Shown: positions 16,606 through 25,237 of the stretch, in pieces
Numbering within the stretch: position 1 is the stretch's first letter
How the letters are laid out: every line of letters starts with the position of its first letter
From: Gammaproteobacteria bacterium
GTDB lineage: Bacteria > Pseudomonadota > Gammaproteobacteria > Comchoanobacterales > Comchoanobacteraceae
Reading direction: 5' to 3'
DNA: 27,608 bases
NCBI GenBank assembly: GCA_029243665.1
Contig: JAQWRO010000067.1
Coordinates: 1-27,608, forward strand
Translations under genes and position numbers: made by a program
The notes under the pieces: model-generated
What the model saw: the letters and a program-made list of their open reading frames with translations, nothing else
Told to the model about the DNA's origin: nothing
Databases searched by the model: none

Positions 16606-18090
16606 ATGGGATTTAAACTTAAAGTATTAATCAATGAATGGTTTGTAAATGGAATGACACAACCAATCGATATTTCTCAAGCCGATGACTTAGAATCTTA
16701 TAATAAAGGTTCCTGGTCTAAAGGATCAAAACAAAGGTCCATTCTAAACCTTCTCAAAGATGAAACACAATCAGGTGTTCCTGAATGGATGAAAGATCAT
16801 GTTGACATCTATTTTGTACAACGCTTAGTAAGTATTCTTATGAGTGATGCAAAAAATAAAGATTCATTATTATTATCATGTGTATCAACTCAAAGACCCA
16901 TTTATAAAAATCTGTCTAACATTAAGAAGATTAAAAACGTCTCTGAGCTTACCGTAGATAATATAGAGCTAGATTATGCTGCATGTACAAGCTTCATGCA
17001 TCGAAAATCAGCTTCTTTAACTGTTGAAGGCTGCATAGCGGGGGAAATGCTCTTCAATTCACTAGTAGATCAATCTTTTAATCTTTCTGAACTTAAACAT
17101 CTTGAGTCGATTGCATCGTTACAACCTAAACAAATGGTAAGATTTTTGTCTGACACAACCGAAAGTTTAATGGACATTGAAACACTAGATGAAAAAAAGC
17201 GTTTATTTATAAATTATTGTTTAGAATCCATTGATCCTAATAATAGAACACCGCAACGCTTTGAAGAACTCCAACAAGCTTACCCTAAACAAATGGATGA
17301 GCTTTTAGCTTGGTTGTCTATTTCACCTTTGGCTAAATTTTCAAAGAATGTTCTAAAAAACCCATTGTCTAACTTTCAGCTAAGCAGTCAAACATCTCGA
17401 CTGGCCATGTTAAAAAGACTGTCTTCATTAGGAAGTGAAATTAAAGAATTGATACCTGGTCAGCTCTGCCACCCTGACATGATGACCATTTTCTATAAAG
17501 ATAGTAACAAATTTTTAAAAACATCACTTGATTTACACCAAATGGAATTAGACGAAACGAAACAAAAGTTTGCTAATACTCAAAAAACACCTTTTAGACT
17601 TTCACTGCTTCTTGCATTGATTGGCATTGGTGTTGCTGTTTTAGGCCACACGACACTTGTCGCTGCAAGTATTATCACACCAATTGCTATGGGCATTGGT
17701 TTGCTTGGGGTCGTCATGAGCCAATCTGTACTTTTAAGAAGCTTTCAAAATGATCCCAGACGCTTGAAGACAATTTATCCAACATTTCAAATGAATATGA
17801 CATGCTTGATATTAGCAGCAACATGCTTTATTGCTGCACAACAGTTTACGATAATTGCATTACCTTTTGTACTATGTGCTCTTGGTGCAATAATGCCGTT
17901 TATTTCTCAAATAGAGTATCAAGGCATTGTAAACAAACACATTGATGCAACCCCACTGCCACAAACTGCAAAAGTTAAAGAAGTTATAAAAATGCAACAA
18001 TTAGGCTCAATGTTCATAGTGAATGAAAAGGAAAATCAAGTGTGCTTTTTAAAATCCCCTATTGATATGAACCATGGTGCTTGCGTATGA
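16606..18090 (+). CDS. 4-TM array protein J (no SLF; coupled to the degenerate M20 gene)
   Basis: A 494-residue membrane protein of unknown function and the last of the array. I choose ATG 16606 rather than ATG 16585 because a full AAGGAG sits 7 bases before it. Residues 1-325 are soluble and mostly helical with no recognised domain. TM hairpins lie at about 327-376 (turn GHTT) and 394-436 (turn near AAQQFT). The second is followed by a polar ~58-residue tail with LGSMFIVNEKE but no SLF motif. The C-terminus HGACV is not a CaaX box because the cysteine is second from the end. Its TGA overlaps the ATG of the next gene (ATGA), so the two products are probably made together. The array pattern is clear from the TM layout, though sequence similarity to A-H is weak. 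Confidence 0.9.
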   Translation: MGFKLKVLINEWFVNGMTQPIDISQADDLESYNKGSWSKGSKQRSILNLLKDETQSGVPEWMKDHVDIYFVQRLVSILMSDAKNKDSLLLSCVSTQRPIYKNLSNIKKIKNVSELTVDNIELDYAACTSFMHRKSASLTVEGCIAGEMLFNSLVDQSFNLSELKHLESIASLQPKQMVRFLSDTTESLMDIETLDEKKRLFINYCLESIDPNNRTPQRFEELQQAYPKQMDELLAWLSISPLAKFSKNVLKNPLSNFQLSSQTSRLAMLKRLSSLGSEIKELIPGQLCHPDMMTIFYKDSNKFLKTSLDLHQMELDETKQKFANTQKTPFRLSLLLALIGIGVAVLGHTTLVAASIITPIAMGIGLLGVVMSQSVLLRSFQNDPRRLKTIYPTFQMNMTCLILAATCFIAAQQFTIIALPFVLCALGAIMPFISQIEYQGIVNKHIDATPLPQTAKVKEVIKMQQLGSMFIVNEKENQVCFLKSPIDMNHGACV

Positions 18091-19280
18091 ATACCAACGA
18101 AATATTTGCCACAACTAAAAATTGGCTACCCAAACTAAAAGCCCTACGTAGACAATTGCATAAATACCCGGAAACTGCACCAACTTTTACGCAAACGCAT
18201 AAGATTATTTTAGACAAATTAAAATCTTGCAAACTGAAACAAATTAAACTCCAACACAGTCATTCATTATGTTTTGAACTTCAAGGGGATTTATCAGGGC
18301 CAACATTGTTATTTTGTGCAAACATGTCAGGCACTGCATTGATGGATCATTCTAAAGAAAATTTCCATAGTTTAGTTCCCGGTTATACGCATTCAGAACA
18401 AAACCATGATGCTGAAATAACAAGCTTAATTGGTTTAATGTGGTGTGCACAGAAACTTAAAAGCACATTACACGGTAATATACGTATTTTATTTATGGCT
18501 GATGATATTAATTCCACATCAAGTCTTAGAGAATTACAACAAAACGTATTTAATGACATCAAATATGCAACCCATTTTGAATTCAGTAATCGCTACCATT
18601 ACCAACGTATTTACTACTCGTATGATTATAGTAAACCAAGGATAGATCAATTTAATATTGCTTACCGAGACAATCCAAGTCAAGCTCAGATAAAATCAAA
18701 TAAAACTGTATTTATGGCATCTAAATTGGTCACACAATTACCAATCATTATTAAACAATCTTTGGGAGAATTAACACCTGTAGGATTTAAGTTTACAAAA
18801 ATTCATGCACAAGATGCTCACAACATTCAACCCAATCATATTGAAATAGAAGGTAATTTATATACCTATGATAAGGAATTGGCAAATGCTACGTTTAGTT
18901 TAATCACAGACTTGGTTCAAAATCAGATGCTTGGCCCGAGTGCCGTAATCAGCACACAAATGGCCTATCCACCCCTTTACAATGATACCAATTGGATGAA
19001 TCAACTTTTACCAATGGTTAGCCAACTGGTTGACGAGCAATCTCTGATAGAGCATCCAATCCCAATGCTGACTAATTCTCATTTTTCTATTATTAGCGAA
19101 TCCATTCCAAGCGTTCAATTAACCCTTGGAACACAAAAGTTTCCTTTTGATGAAGTATCCTCAAATACATTTGAGGAATCTTGTTTGTCACTTGGATTGA
19201 GTGCCTTACTTAGCATTGTTTGCCACTATCAAGATAGAGGTAACAATGTTTTGACGGCTAAATTTGATGGTGCAGGATAA
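18087..19280 (+). CDS. Degenerate M20-family amidohydrolase-like protein (probable pseudoenzyme)
   Basis: A 397-residue protein starting at the ATG that overlaps the stop of gene J. The fold resembles M20D aminoacylase/amidohydrolases (hippurate or IAA-amino acid hydrolase type). LRRQLHKYPE (20-29) is the classic N-terminal motif, and a segment near 77-85 sits where these enzymes have RADMDALP. However, CANMSGTAL replaces that motif. YTHSEQNHD (100-108) replaces the HACGHD metal site and loses the cysteine, and FMADDIN (136-142) replaces FQPAEE. The C-terminal HxxxFDF histidine is missing (QKFPFDE). At least two expected metal ligands are therefore gone and hydrolysis is unlikely. The frame is intact for the full family length, so it is retained rather than decaying. 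Possible roles are binding or structural, perhaps with protein J. Confidence 0.85.
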   Translation: MNTNEIFATTKNWLPKLKALRRQLHKYPETAPTFTQTHKIILDKLKSCKLKQIKLQHSHSLCFELQGDLSGPTLLFCANMSGTALMDHSKENFHSLVPGYTHSEQNHDAEITSLIGLMWCAQKLKSTLHGNIRILFMADDINSTSSLRELQQNVFNDIKYATHFEFSNRYHYQRIYYSYDYSKPRIDQFNIAYRDNPSQAQIKSNKTVFMASKLVTQLPIIIKQSLGELTPVGFKFTKIHAQDAHNIQPNHIEIEGNLYTYDKELANATFSLITDLVQNQMLGPSAVISTQMAYPPLYNDTNWMNQLLPMVSQLVDEQSLIEHPIPMLTNSHFSIISESIPSVQLTLGTQKFPFDEVSSNTFEESCLSLGLSALLSIVCHYQDRGNNVLTAKFDGAG

Positions 19281-19312
19281 GCACTAAAACCAATCATACA
19301 TGGAGAGAAGAT

Positions 19313-20335
19313 ATGGCAATTTATAATGAAGAAGTAAATGAAATCTATCCAGTTCAAACATTCATGCGCGAATCAATGCTTAAGAAAATGGATGGCCCAG
19401 ATAATAAGGGAGAGAAAAAAGAACCTGGAGGACAAAAGACCGCTCAATTTAAAGCACAAGCATTGCGATCTGAAGCAAGGCTGAATGCATTTAAACAATA
19501 TTTTGCAAAATATAATAGGCGTGCTGCATCTATGCAGTTTTCAAATGAACAAATCATGAGAGACAAACAACATTTACACGTAAAGGATGCATTATTAGAG
19601 GACATTCGCTTATCGAATGAAGACATTTCTGAATTATTTGAAGAGTCACTGGAAGATGATGATAATGAAGAACATTATCATATGATGAAATCTCTAATAC
19701 CCAATCGTATTAAACAATGGATGCTTGAAAACAAAACAGAGCGGTCACTTCTAAATAGACAAACACATGACATCGTTACACAGGCATACATCGTTAGACC
19801 TGGTGCTATCGAACATGACCGTGAAGATATCATTCTTACTAATAAAGCCTTTATTAATGAAAGAAAATATAATCTTGTCACAGCAACTGCAATGGTGATG
19901 AAACCAACGTTTATTACCAATCAAATGTCTGAAAATGATTATCATCAGTCACTTTTCCAAGCACAGATTGATTATCTTATTTTAAAAATGGATAACCCTG
20001 ATTATCAAAAACCTAAAAGCCTGGAACAATTCAGCGATGATCCCTCTGTTTCTTGGGTTCAACAGCTTAACTTTTCAGCACAAGATGAAACCTCATTACA
20101 AGAGATCTTAATCGGCGTTAATACATTAGAGTCAAGTGCTAGAGAAGCAACTTCCAGATCAATGCTCGGACTTGAGGAACACTTCAGTAGTGTTTTAGGC
20201 CAGTCAGTAACCCCTAGTGCCCCACCACTTGAGACATCACAATCAACTCAACAGGGTTTGTTAACCAGTCTATCGATGTTTCAATCAGGAGATAATCAGA
20301 TGTCGCACGGACATCGACCGACATTGTCATTGTAA
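19313..20335 (+). CDS. Soluble accessory protein, NEIYPVQTF family, copy 1
   Basis: A 340-residue soluble protein of unknown function; GGAGAG lies just upstream of ATG 19313. It is a full-length paralogue of the next gene. Shared parts are the N-terminus (NEIYPVQTFMRESMLKK), the segment LRSEARLNAFKQYFAKYNRR followed by QFSNEQI, an acidic coiled stretch (about 100-125), and a C-terminal half with AQIDYLILKMDNP and LESSAREA. No signal peptide or TM segment is seen. The tail is Ser/Gln-rich and contains SLSMFQSGD, reminiscent of the SLF motif of the array proteins. It lies 32 bases after the M20-like gene and is probably cotranscribed with it and gene J. Confidence 0.9.
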   Translation: MAIYNEEVNEIYPVQTFMRESMLKKMDGPDNKGEKKEPGGQKTAQFKAQALRSEARLNAFKQYFAKYNRRAASMQFSNEQIMRDKQHLHVKDALLEDIRLSNEDISELFEESLEDDDNEEHYHMMKSLIPNRIKQWMLENKTERSLLNRQTHDIVTQAYIVRPGAIEHDREDIILTNKAFINERKYNLVTATAMVMKPTFITNQMSENDYHQSLFQAQIDYLILKMDNPDYQKPKSLEQFSDDPSVSWVQQLNFSAQDETSLQEILIGVNTLESSAREATSRSMLGLEEHFSSVLGQSVTPSAPPLETSQSTQQGLLTSLSMFQSGDNQMSHGHRPTLSL

Positions 20336-20352
20336 TACTAAATGATAAAACG

Positions 20353-20395
20353 AGCTTGATGAATACCTGCTATAATTGACGGTAGACATCAAGCT
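20353..20395 (+). promoter_or_regulatory. Extended -10 promoter inside an inverted repeat, upstream of gene 20423
   Basis: AGCTTGATG (20353-20361) and CATCAAGCT (20387-20395) form a perfect 9-bp inverted repeat, with an inner TACC/GGTA pair at 20364-20367 and 20381-20384. Between the arms lies TGCTATAAT (20368-20376), a perfect extended -10, with no good -35. Transcription would start near 20383, inside the repeat. A dimeric regulator binding both arms would cover the promoter, which probably drives the downstream gene, lspA and ileS. Confidence 0.55.
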
Positions 20396-20422
20396 GGTTT
20401 AAAATGTATCAAGGAGTAAATT

Positions 20423-21643
20423 ATGGCAATAAATAATCAAGAACCAAACGAAATATATCCTGTTCAAACCTTTCTTAAAGAAGAAATGCTCAAAGATACA
20501 AATGTCTTAAAAGAACTTGATCAAAAAAAAGAAAATATGGATAGCACATCTATTGCAACAACCTTATTGATCGAGTCTTTTAAACAAGCTTTACGTTCAG
20601 AAGCAAAAATGAGGGCTTTTAAAAAATATTTTGCCAAATACAATAAACGCGCTGAGTCCATTCAATTTTCAAATGAGCAAATAGCAAGAAATGAAGAAGC
20701 TTCAGATATAACTGAAAGCCTTCGTGATGACACATTAGAAGCAAACGAAAAAATTGAAGAAAAAATCGAAGAATCAAATAAAGATAACGAGAACCCTGAG
20801 GATATTCCGGTAGAAGATTTAATCACACCAGAACAAACAGATGCATTTTTTGATGCACTTGATGACCTTATAAATGATGAATCATCAAAAGATAAAAAGA
20901 CTGTTGAAAAATTTAAAACTCAATGGCAAAAGCCAAACTCCCCGATTGAAAAGGCACTTGATGATCAAATAGTTAAAGAAAATCTTAAAACCGCAAAATG
21001 GCGTATGCGTGAATTAAGAAGAACCGTCCAGCCTGCGCCCAAGCCTAAATTTGTACGAGCTGAAATCACTGAAGCGGATATGAAAAAGGGATTATATAAT
21101 GCCCAGAGAGACATAATGGTCTTAACTCTTCGTAATCCAGAGGCTGAAATACCTCAAATATTTAACACTCACATACCAAGAACTTGGGGACAGTGGCATA
21201 ATGAGTTTAGGATGGAGAATTTCTCAGATTATGAACTTAAACAACTACAAGACGGCATATACAGCCTTGAACAACAAGCAAGAACTGCTGTTATGACTGG
21301 TTACCAAAAATTCACAAACCATTGTAGCGAATTAAAAAAAGAAATATTTGGTGATGCAAATGCCCCTACACCACAACCAACGCCAGGGCATACTATAGAA
21401 CGTCATGGCGATACTGAAGAAATAATGCCCGATAACCAACAAACACAAAGCATATCAAATCAGGCTTATATTGGGATGCATAATATCCTTATAAATATCG
21501 AAAATATATTTCAACAATTTTTTTCATATGGTCAATCAGCATCCGATCAAAGTAGCTCAGTTGATCAAACAGCAGCTGATACTGCTCAAACAAGCTCAAC
21601 TGCACCGACTCCAACACCAAAGCCATGGAAAGAAGAACTATAA
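20423..21643 (+). CDS. Soluble accessory protein, NEIYPVQTF family, copy 2
   Basis: A 406-residue soluble protein of unknown function, paralogue of the preceding gene. A consensus AAGGAG sits 6 bases before ATG 20423. Shared parts are NEIYPVQTFLKEEMLK, LRSEAKMRAFKKYFAKYNKR with QFSNEQI, and a C-terminal half with AQRDIMVL, NP and LEQQARTA. It differs from copy 1 by a long Glu/Asp/Lys-rich coiled region (about 95-175) and a low-complexity Ser/Gln/Ala/Thr/Pro tail. No signal peptide or TM segment is seen. The TAA overlaps the lspA ATG by one base, and its last codons (GAAAGAAGAA) double as the lspA ribosome-site region. An accessory gene is thus translationally linked to an essential one. Confidence 0.9.
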   Translation: MAINNQEPNEIYPVQTFLKEEMLKDTNVLKELDQKKENMDSTSIATTLLIESFKQALRSEAKMRAFKKYFAKYNKRAESIQFSNEQIARNEEASDITESLRDDTLEANEKIEEKIEESNKDNENPEDIPVEDLITPEQTDAFFDALDDLINDESSKDKKTVEKFKTQWQKPNSPIEKALDDQIVKENLKTAKWRMRELRRTVQPAPKPKFVRAEITEADMKKGLYNAQRDIMVLTLRNPEAEIPQIFNTHIPRTWGQWHNEFRMENFSDYELKQLQDGIYSLEQQARTAVMTGYQKFTNHCSELKKEIFGDANAPTPQPTPGHTIERHGDTEEIMPDNQQTQSISNQAYIGMHNILINIENIFQQFFSYGQSASDQSSSVDQTAADTAQTSSTAPTPTPKPWKEEL

Positions 21644-22131
21644 TGTCTTTAACCAAACAAACGCTAACCATTGACTTTCGATCACAATCAATACTAATGA
21701 TACTCATCGTGGTCGATTTATTCACCAAACACCTAGCCTTAGATCATTTAATGAATCAGTCAGTCAACCTAATACCTGGCTGGGTGAGTTTTCATTTGGC
21801 TTTCAACCATGGAACAGCTTTTAGCCTACTCAGTCAATCTGCTCCAATTTGGCACACAATACTTACACTTTTAAATGCCCTAACCATCATTGGACTTACC
21901 TGGTGGTTATTTCGTTATCAGACACACACGACCCTGAGACGTTGGAGTCTTTTGTTGTTAATTTCTGGTGGATGTGGTAATTTTTTCAATAGGTGGCTAC
22001 ACGATTATGTAGTTGATTTTATAGCGTTGAGTGTCCACAACCATAATTTATTTGTTTGTAACGTAGCAGATATCTATATTACCTTTGGCTTGTTGATGCT
22101 TTTATATGACCAATATATGACACATGAGTAA
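21643..22131 (+). CDS. lspA: Lipoprotein signal peptidase II
   Basis: A 162-residue inner-membrane aspartic protease that cleaves prolipoprotein signal peptides after lipidation of the +1 cysteine. Family marks in order: DLFTK (25-29), LIPG (43-46), the N-x-G-x-AFS motif as NHGTAFS (55-61), GNxxxR as GNFFNR (112-117), and the catalytic aspartates D125 in VVDF and D143 in NVAD. Four hydrophobic helices are evident and the length is normal. The usual NxxDR is NxxNR here, and FNxAD has become CNVAD; both catalytic aspartates remain, so it should be active. The frame also extends upstream to 21625, but ATG 21643 gives the family-like N-terminus and the TAATG junction. It overlaps ileS by 8 bases. 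Confidence 0.96.
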   Translation: MSLTKQTLTIDFRSQSILMILIVVDLFTKHLALDHLMNQSVNLIPGWVSFHLAFNHGTAFSLLSQSAPIWHTILTLLNALTIIGLTWWLFRYQTHTTLRRWSLLLLISGGCGNFFNRWLHDYVVDFIALSVHNHNLFVCNVADIYITFGLLMLLYDQYMTHE

Positions 22132-25100
22132 TTTTTCATTTCCTAAAATGGAAGAAGAGATACTGTCTTTATGGCAATCTTCCGAAACTTTTAAAAAATC
22201 TTTAGAACAAACCCAATCTCAACCAAATTATATTTTTTATGATGGCCCTCCTTTTGCAACAGGATTGCCACATTTCGGCAACTTACTAGCCCAAACATTA
22301 AAGGACATCATCCCGCGTTATCAAACAATGCAAGGCTATTATGTCGAAAGACGTTTTGGATGGGATTGTCATGGTCTACCTATTGAGCATGAAATTAATA
22401 AACAACTCAATATGGACGCACATGAAGCACTTGAATCTCTAGGCATTAAAGCCTATAACGAAACCTGTCGTGGCATCGTTCAAAAATATGCACCTCAATG
22501 GCAGAAAACAGTTGAACGCATGGGCCGCTGGGTCGACTTTGAAAATGATTACAAAACAATGGACTTATCTTTTATGGAGTCTGTTTGGTGGGTGTTTAAA
22601 TCTTTATGGGATAAGGATTTAATCTATCATGGTCAAAAAGTTGTACCTTATTCAAATGCACTTGGTACACCTTTAGCAAACTTTGAGGCAAACTCAAACT
22701 ATCAAATGGTTCAAGACCCTGCCATCACCATTTTGGCCCCACTTAAAGATCATCCAAACCGTAGTTTATTGCTGTGGACAACCACGCCTTGGTCATTGAT
22801 CAGTAATTTGGCGGTCACAGTACATCCTGATGTTACCTATGCCGTTGTTAAAGATCCAAACAACGATGACAAATCATTTATTTTAGCTGAGTCACTTGTC
22901 AGTCAAGTATTAGGCGATGATGCTGACATCATTGAAACCATGCCAGGCCAAGCTTTGGTTGGGACTGCCTATCAGCCTTTTTATCCGTATTTTAAAGCGC
23001 ACGAATCCCAAGGAGCCTTCAGGGTTTTAGCAGACACTTATGTCAGTGCTGAAAGTGGTACAGGCATCGTACCAAACTCGCCTGCATTTGGTGAGGACGA
23101 TGAACGTATTTGCATGGCAGCAGGCTTACCTGTAGATGTGTGTCCATTAGATGAAAGTGGGAAATTTACTGATGTTGTCACCGATTATGCCAATCAGTAC
23201 ATTAAAGATGCTGATGCCAACATCATTAAAGACCTTAAAGCACGTGATTTATTATTACGCCATGACACATTGGATCATAGTTATCCTTTTTGTCCAAGAA
23301 CCAATACGCCATTGATTTATAGAAGTGTCCCCTCTTGGTTTGTGAATGTCACAAAAATTAAAGACAAAATGATCAAAAACAACCAAGACATCCATTGGGT
23401 GCCTGACCACATTCAATCAGGTCGTTTTGGGAAATGGCTGGAAAATGCAAGAGATTGGTCTATTTCACGTAACCGTGTTTGGGGCAACCCTATTCCTGTA
23501 TGGATCAATGATCAAACGAACAAACGCATATGTATCGGTTCTATCGATGAACTTAAATCTCTCACTGGTGAAACAAACATCACAGACATTCATCGGGAAT
23601 ATATTGACCACCTAACCTTTGAGATCGATGGCGAACCCGGCACCTACCGACGCACAGACGAAGTACTTGATTGTTGGTTCGAATCAGGCGCCATGCCATA
23701 TGCACAACTGCATTATCCTTTTGAAAATGAAACTGTATTTGAATCAGGTTTTCCAGCACAATTTATTGCTGAGGGCTTAGACCAAACCCGAGGCTGGTTT
23801 TACACCCTACACATCATTGCTTCTGCATTATTTGACCAACCTGCATTTAAAAATGTCATTGTAAACGGCATTATTTTAGCTGAAAGTGGCAAAAAAATGT
23901 CAAAAAGTCTTAAAAATTATACCCCACCAGAAGAATTACTAAACCAATATGGTGCAGATGCTTTAAGACTCTATATGATCAGCGGAGGATTGGTCAAAGG
24001 TGAAGAGCAACGATTCAGTGACCAAGGTGTCAAAGAAATGTTACGCCGTACGCTGATTCCATGGCTAAATGCGTTTAACTTTTTAACCACCTATACAGAG
24101 ATTGATGGCTGGCAACCTGATGCAAGCATTCAATGTAAGCATCCCCTTGATCTTTGGGTACGTTCTCGACTTGAATCACTTAAAGCACGTTTAACCAAAC
24201 AGATGACTGAATATAAATTATATAATGTTGTCCCAGAATTACTTATCATGATTGATGAGCTCACAAATATTTATATACGTATGAATCGACCAAGGTTTTG
24301 GGCAGATGGCTGTAATGATGATAAAAAAGCAGCGTTCCAAACTTTATATCAGTGCATTCATGACATTAGTTTGTTAATGGCACCGTTTACACCTTTTATG
24401 GCAGAGCATGTTTATCAATCTTTAAAAAAGCTTTTCCCAAATGCCTCGCTAGAGACATCTGTCCATTTATGTGCCTACCCTAAAGCAAATGACACCATGA
24501 TGGACCCATTATTAGAAGAAGCTATTTTATTGATGGACCAAACCATTACGCTTGGTAGACAAGGTAGAAATGACAATCAGATTAAAGTCAAAACGCCATT
24601 AAGTGCCATGACAATCGTTCATGAAGACCCTAAAATACTAGATACATTGAAACGTCATTGTGACATTATTCAACAAGAACTTAATATTAAAAACATCCAT
24701 ATTGACGCTAATGTCTCAGGTTATATTCAATTGGGTGCTAAACCAAATGCACCACTTTTAGGAAAACGCTTAGGCAAAGATTTTAAAATCGCAAACCAAG
24801 CTATTCGATCATTATCTTCCTCACAAGTACTTGAACTTGATCAAACAGGTAGCATTGAAATTGAAGGTCATACCATTAGTAAAGATGAAATTTTCATTAC
24901 ACGTCAACCATTAAACAATGAAGATGTAATTTTAGCTAATGATCATGTTGCCATAGCGCTAGATACTCATTTAACAGATGATTTAATTTCTGAAGGCCAT
25001 GCCAGAGAAATCATAAGCAATATTCAAAAAACTAGAAAGGAAATTGGTTTAGAAGTGTCTGATCGAATTAAACTTACCTTTTACAGCAATGATCAATTAC

Positions 25101-25237
25101 AAGATGTCTGCCAAAAACATTGTGATTATATTGCCAAGGAAACTTTGTGTATTGATTGGCATAAAGCTGAAGCATCACAACCTCATGAATATAGTATCGA
25201 TGATCTGAGTATTTCGTTTTTGATTGAGAAAGTTTGA
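22124..25237 (+). CDS. ileS: Isoleucyl-tRNA synthetase, type 2 (eukaryote-like)
   Basis: A 1037-residue class I synthetase charging tRNA-Ile with isoleucine in the cytosol. Domains in order: catalytic Rossmann part with YDGPPFATGLPHFGN and WDCHGLP; CP1 editing domain (about 190-400) with WTTTPWS and GTGIVPNSPAFGEDD; DQTRGWFY; KMSKS at 591-595; anticodon-binding region; and a C-terminal part typical of type 2 (GRQGRNDNQIKVKTPL). Type 2 enzymes are the form found in eukaryotes and some bacteria and are often less sensitive to mupirocin. Two departures stand out. The HIGH signature reads HFGN (50-53), and the editing motif GTGxVHxAP reads VPNSP, so the usual histidine is P317. The T-rich editing peptide is also changed (PWSLISN). 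The ATG lies inside lspA (ATGAGTAA overlap). No terminator is visible after the stop. Confidence 0.96.
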   Translation: MSNFSFPKMEEEILSLWQSSETFKKSLEQTQSQPNYIFYDGPPFATGLPHFGNLLAQTLKDIIPRYQTMQGYYVERRFGWDCHGLPIEHEINKQLNMDAHEALESLGIKAYNETCRGIVQKYAPQWQKTVERMGRWVDFENDYKTMDLSFMESVWWVFKSLWDKDLIYHGQKVVPYSNALGTPLANFEANSNYQMVQDPAITILAPLKDHPNRSLLLWTTTPWSLISNLAVTVHPDVTYAVVKDPNNDDKSFILAESLVSQVLGDDADIIETMPGQALVGTAYQPFYPYFKAHESQGAFRVLADTYVSAESGTGIVPNSPAFGEDDERICMAAGLPVDVCPLDESGKFTDVVTDYANQYIKDADANIIKDLKARDLLLRHDTLDHSYPFCPRTNTPLIYRSVPSWFVNVTKIKDKMIKNNQDIHWVPDHIQSGRFGKWLENARDWSISRNRVWGNPIPVWINDQTNKRICIGSIDELKSLTGETNITDIHREYIDHLTFEIDGEPGTYRRTDEVLDCWFESGAMPYAQLHYPFENETVFESGFPAQFIAEGLDQTRGWFYTLHIIASALFDQPAFKNVIVNGIILAESGKKMSKSLKNYTPPEELLNQYGADALRLYMISGGLVKGEEQRFSDQGVKEMLRRTLIPWLNAFNFLTTYTEIDGWQPDASIQCKHPLDLWVRSRLESLKARLTKQMTEYKLYNVVPELLIMIDELTNIYIRMNRPRFWADGCNDDKKAAFQTLYQCIHDISLLMAPFTPFMAEHVYQSLKKLFPNASLETSVHLCAYPKANDTMMDPLLEEAILLMDQTITLGRQGRNDNQIKVKTPLSAMTIVHEDPKILDTLKRHCDIIQQELNIKNIHIDANVSGYIQLGAKPNAPLLGKRLGKDFKIANQAIRSLSSSQVLELDQTGSIEIEGHTISKDEIFITRQPLNNEDVILANDHVAIALDTHLTDDLISEGHAREIISNIQKTRKEIGLEVSDRIKLTFYSNDQLQDVCQKHCDYIAKETLCIDWHKAEASQPHEYSIDDLSISFLIEKV

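Noticed and set aside
18076..18090. Cysteine near the C-terminus of array protein J (GACV) as a second CaaX box.
   Set aside because: The cysteine is second from the end rather than fourth, so it does not fit CaaX.
3512..18090. Repeated gene array read as a toxin-immunity, phage or transposon cluster.
   Set aside because: No transposase, integrase, terminal repeats, nuclease motifs or tRNA-linked att sites are visible; the genes form paralogues with a shared membrane domain instead.
21620..21643. C-terminal KEEL on the 20423 product, resembling a KDEL-type ER retrieval signal.
   Set aside because: The protein has no signal peptide to reach an ER lumen, and the same bases serve as the lspA ribosome-site region and start junction, which explains the GAA-rich ending.
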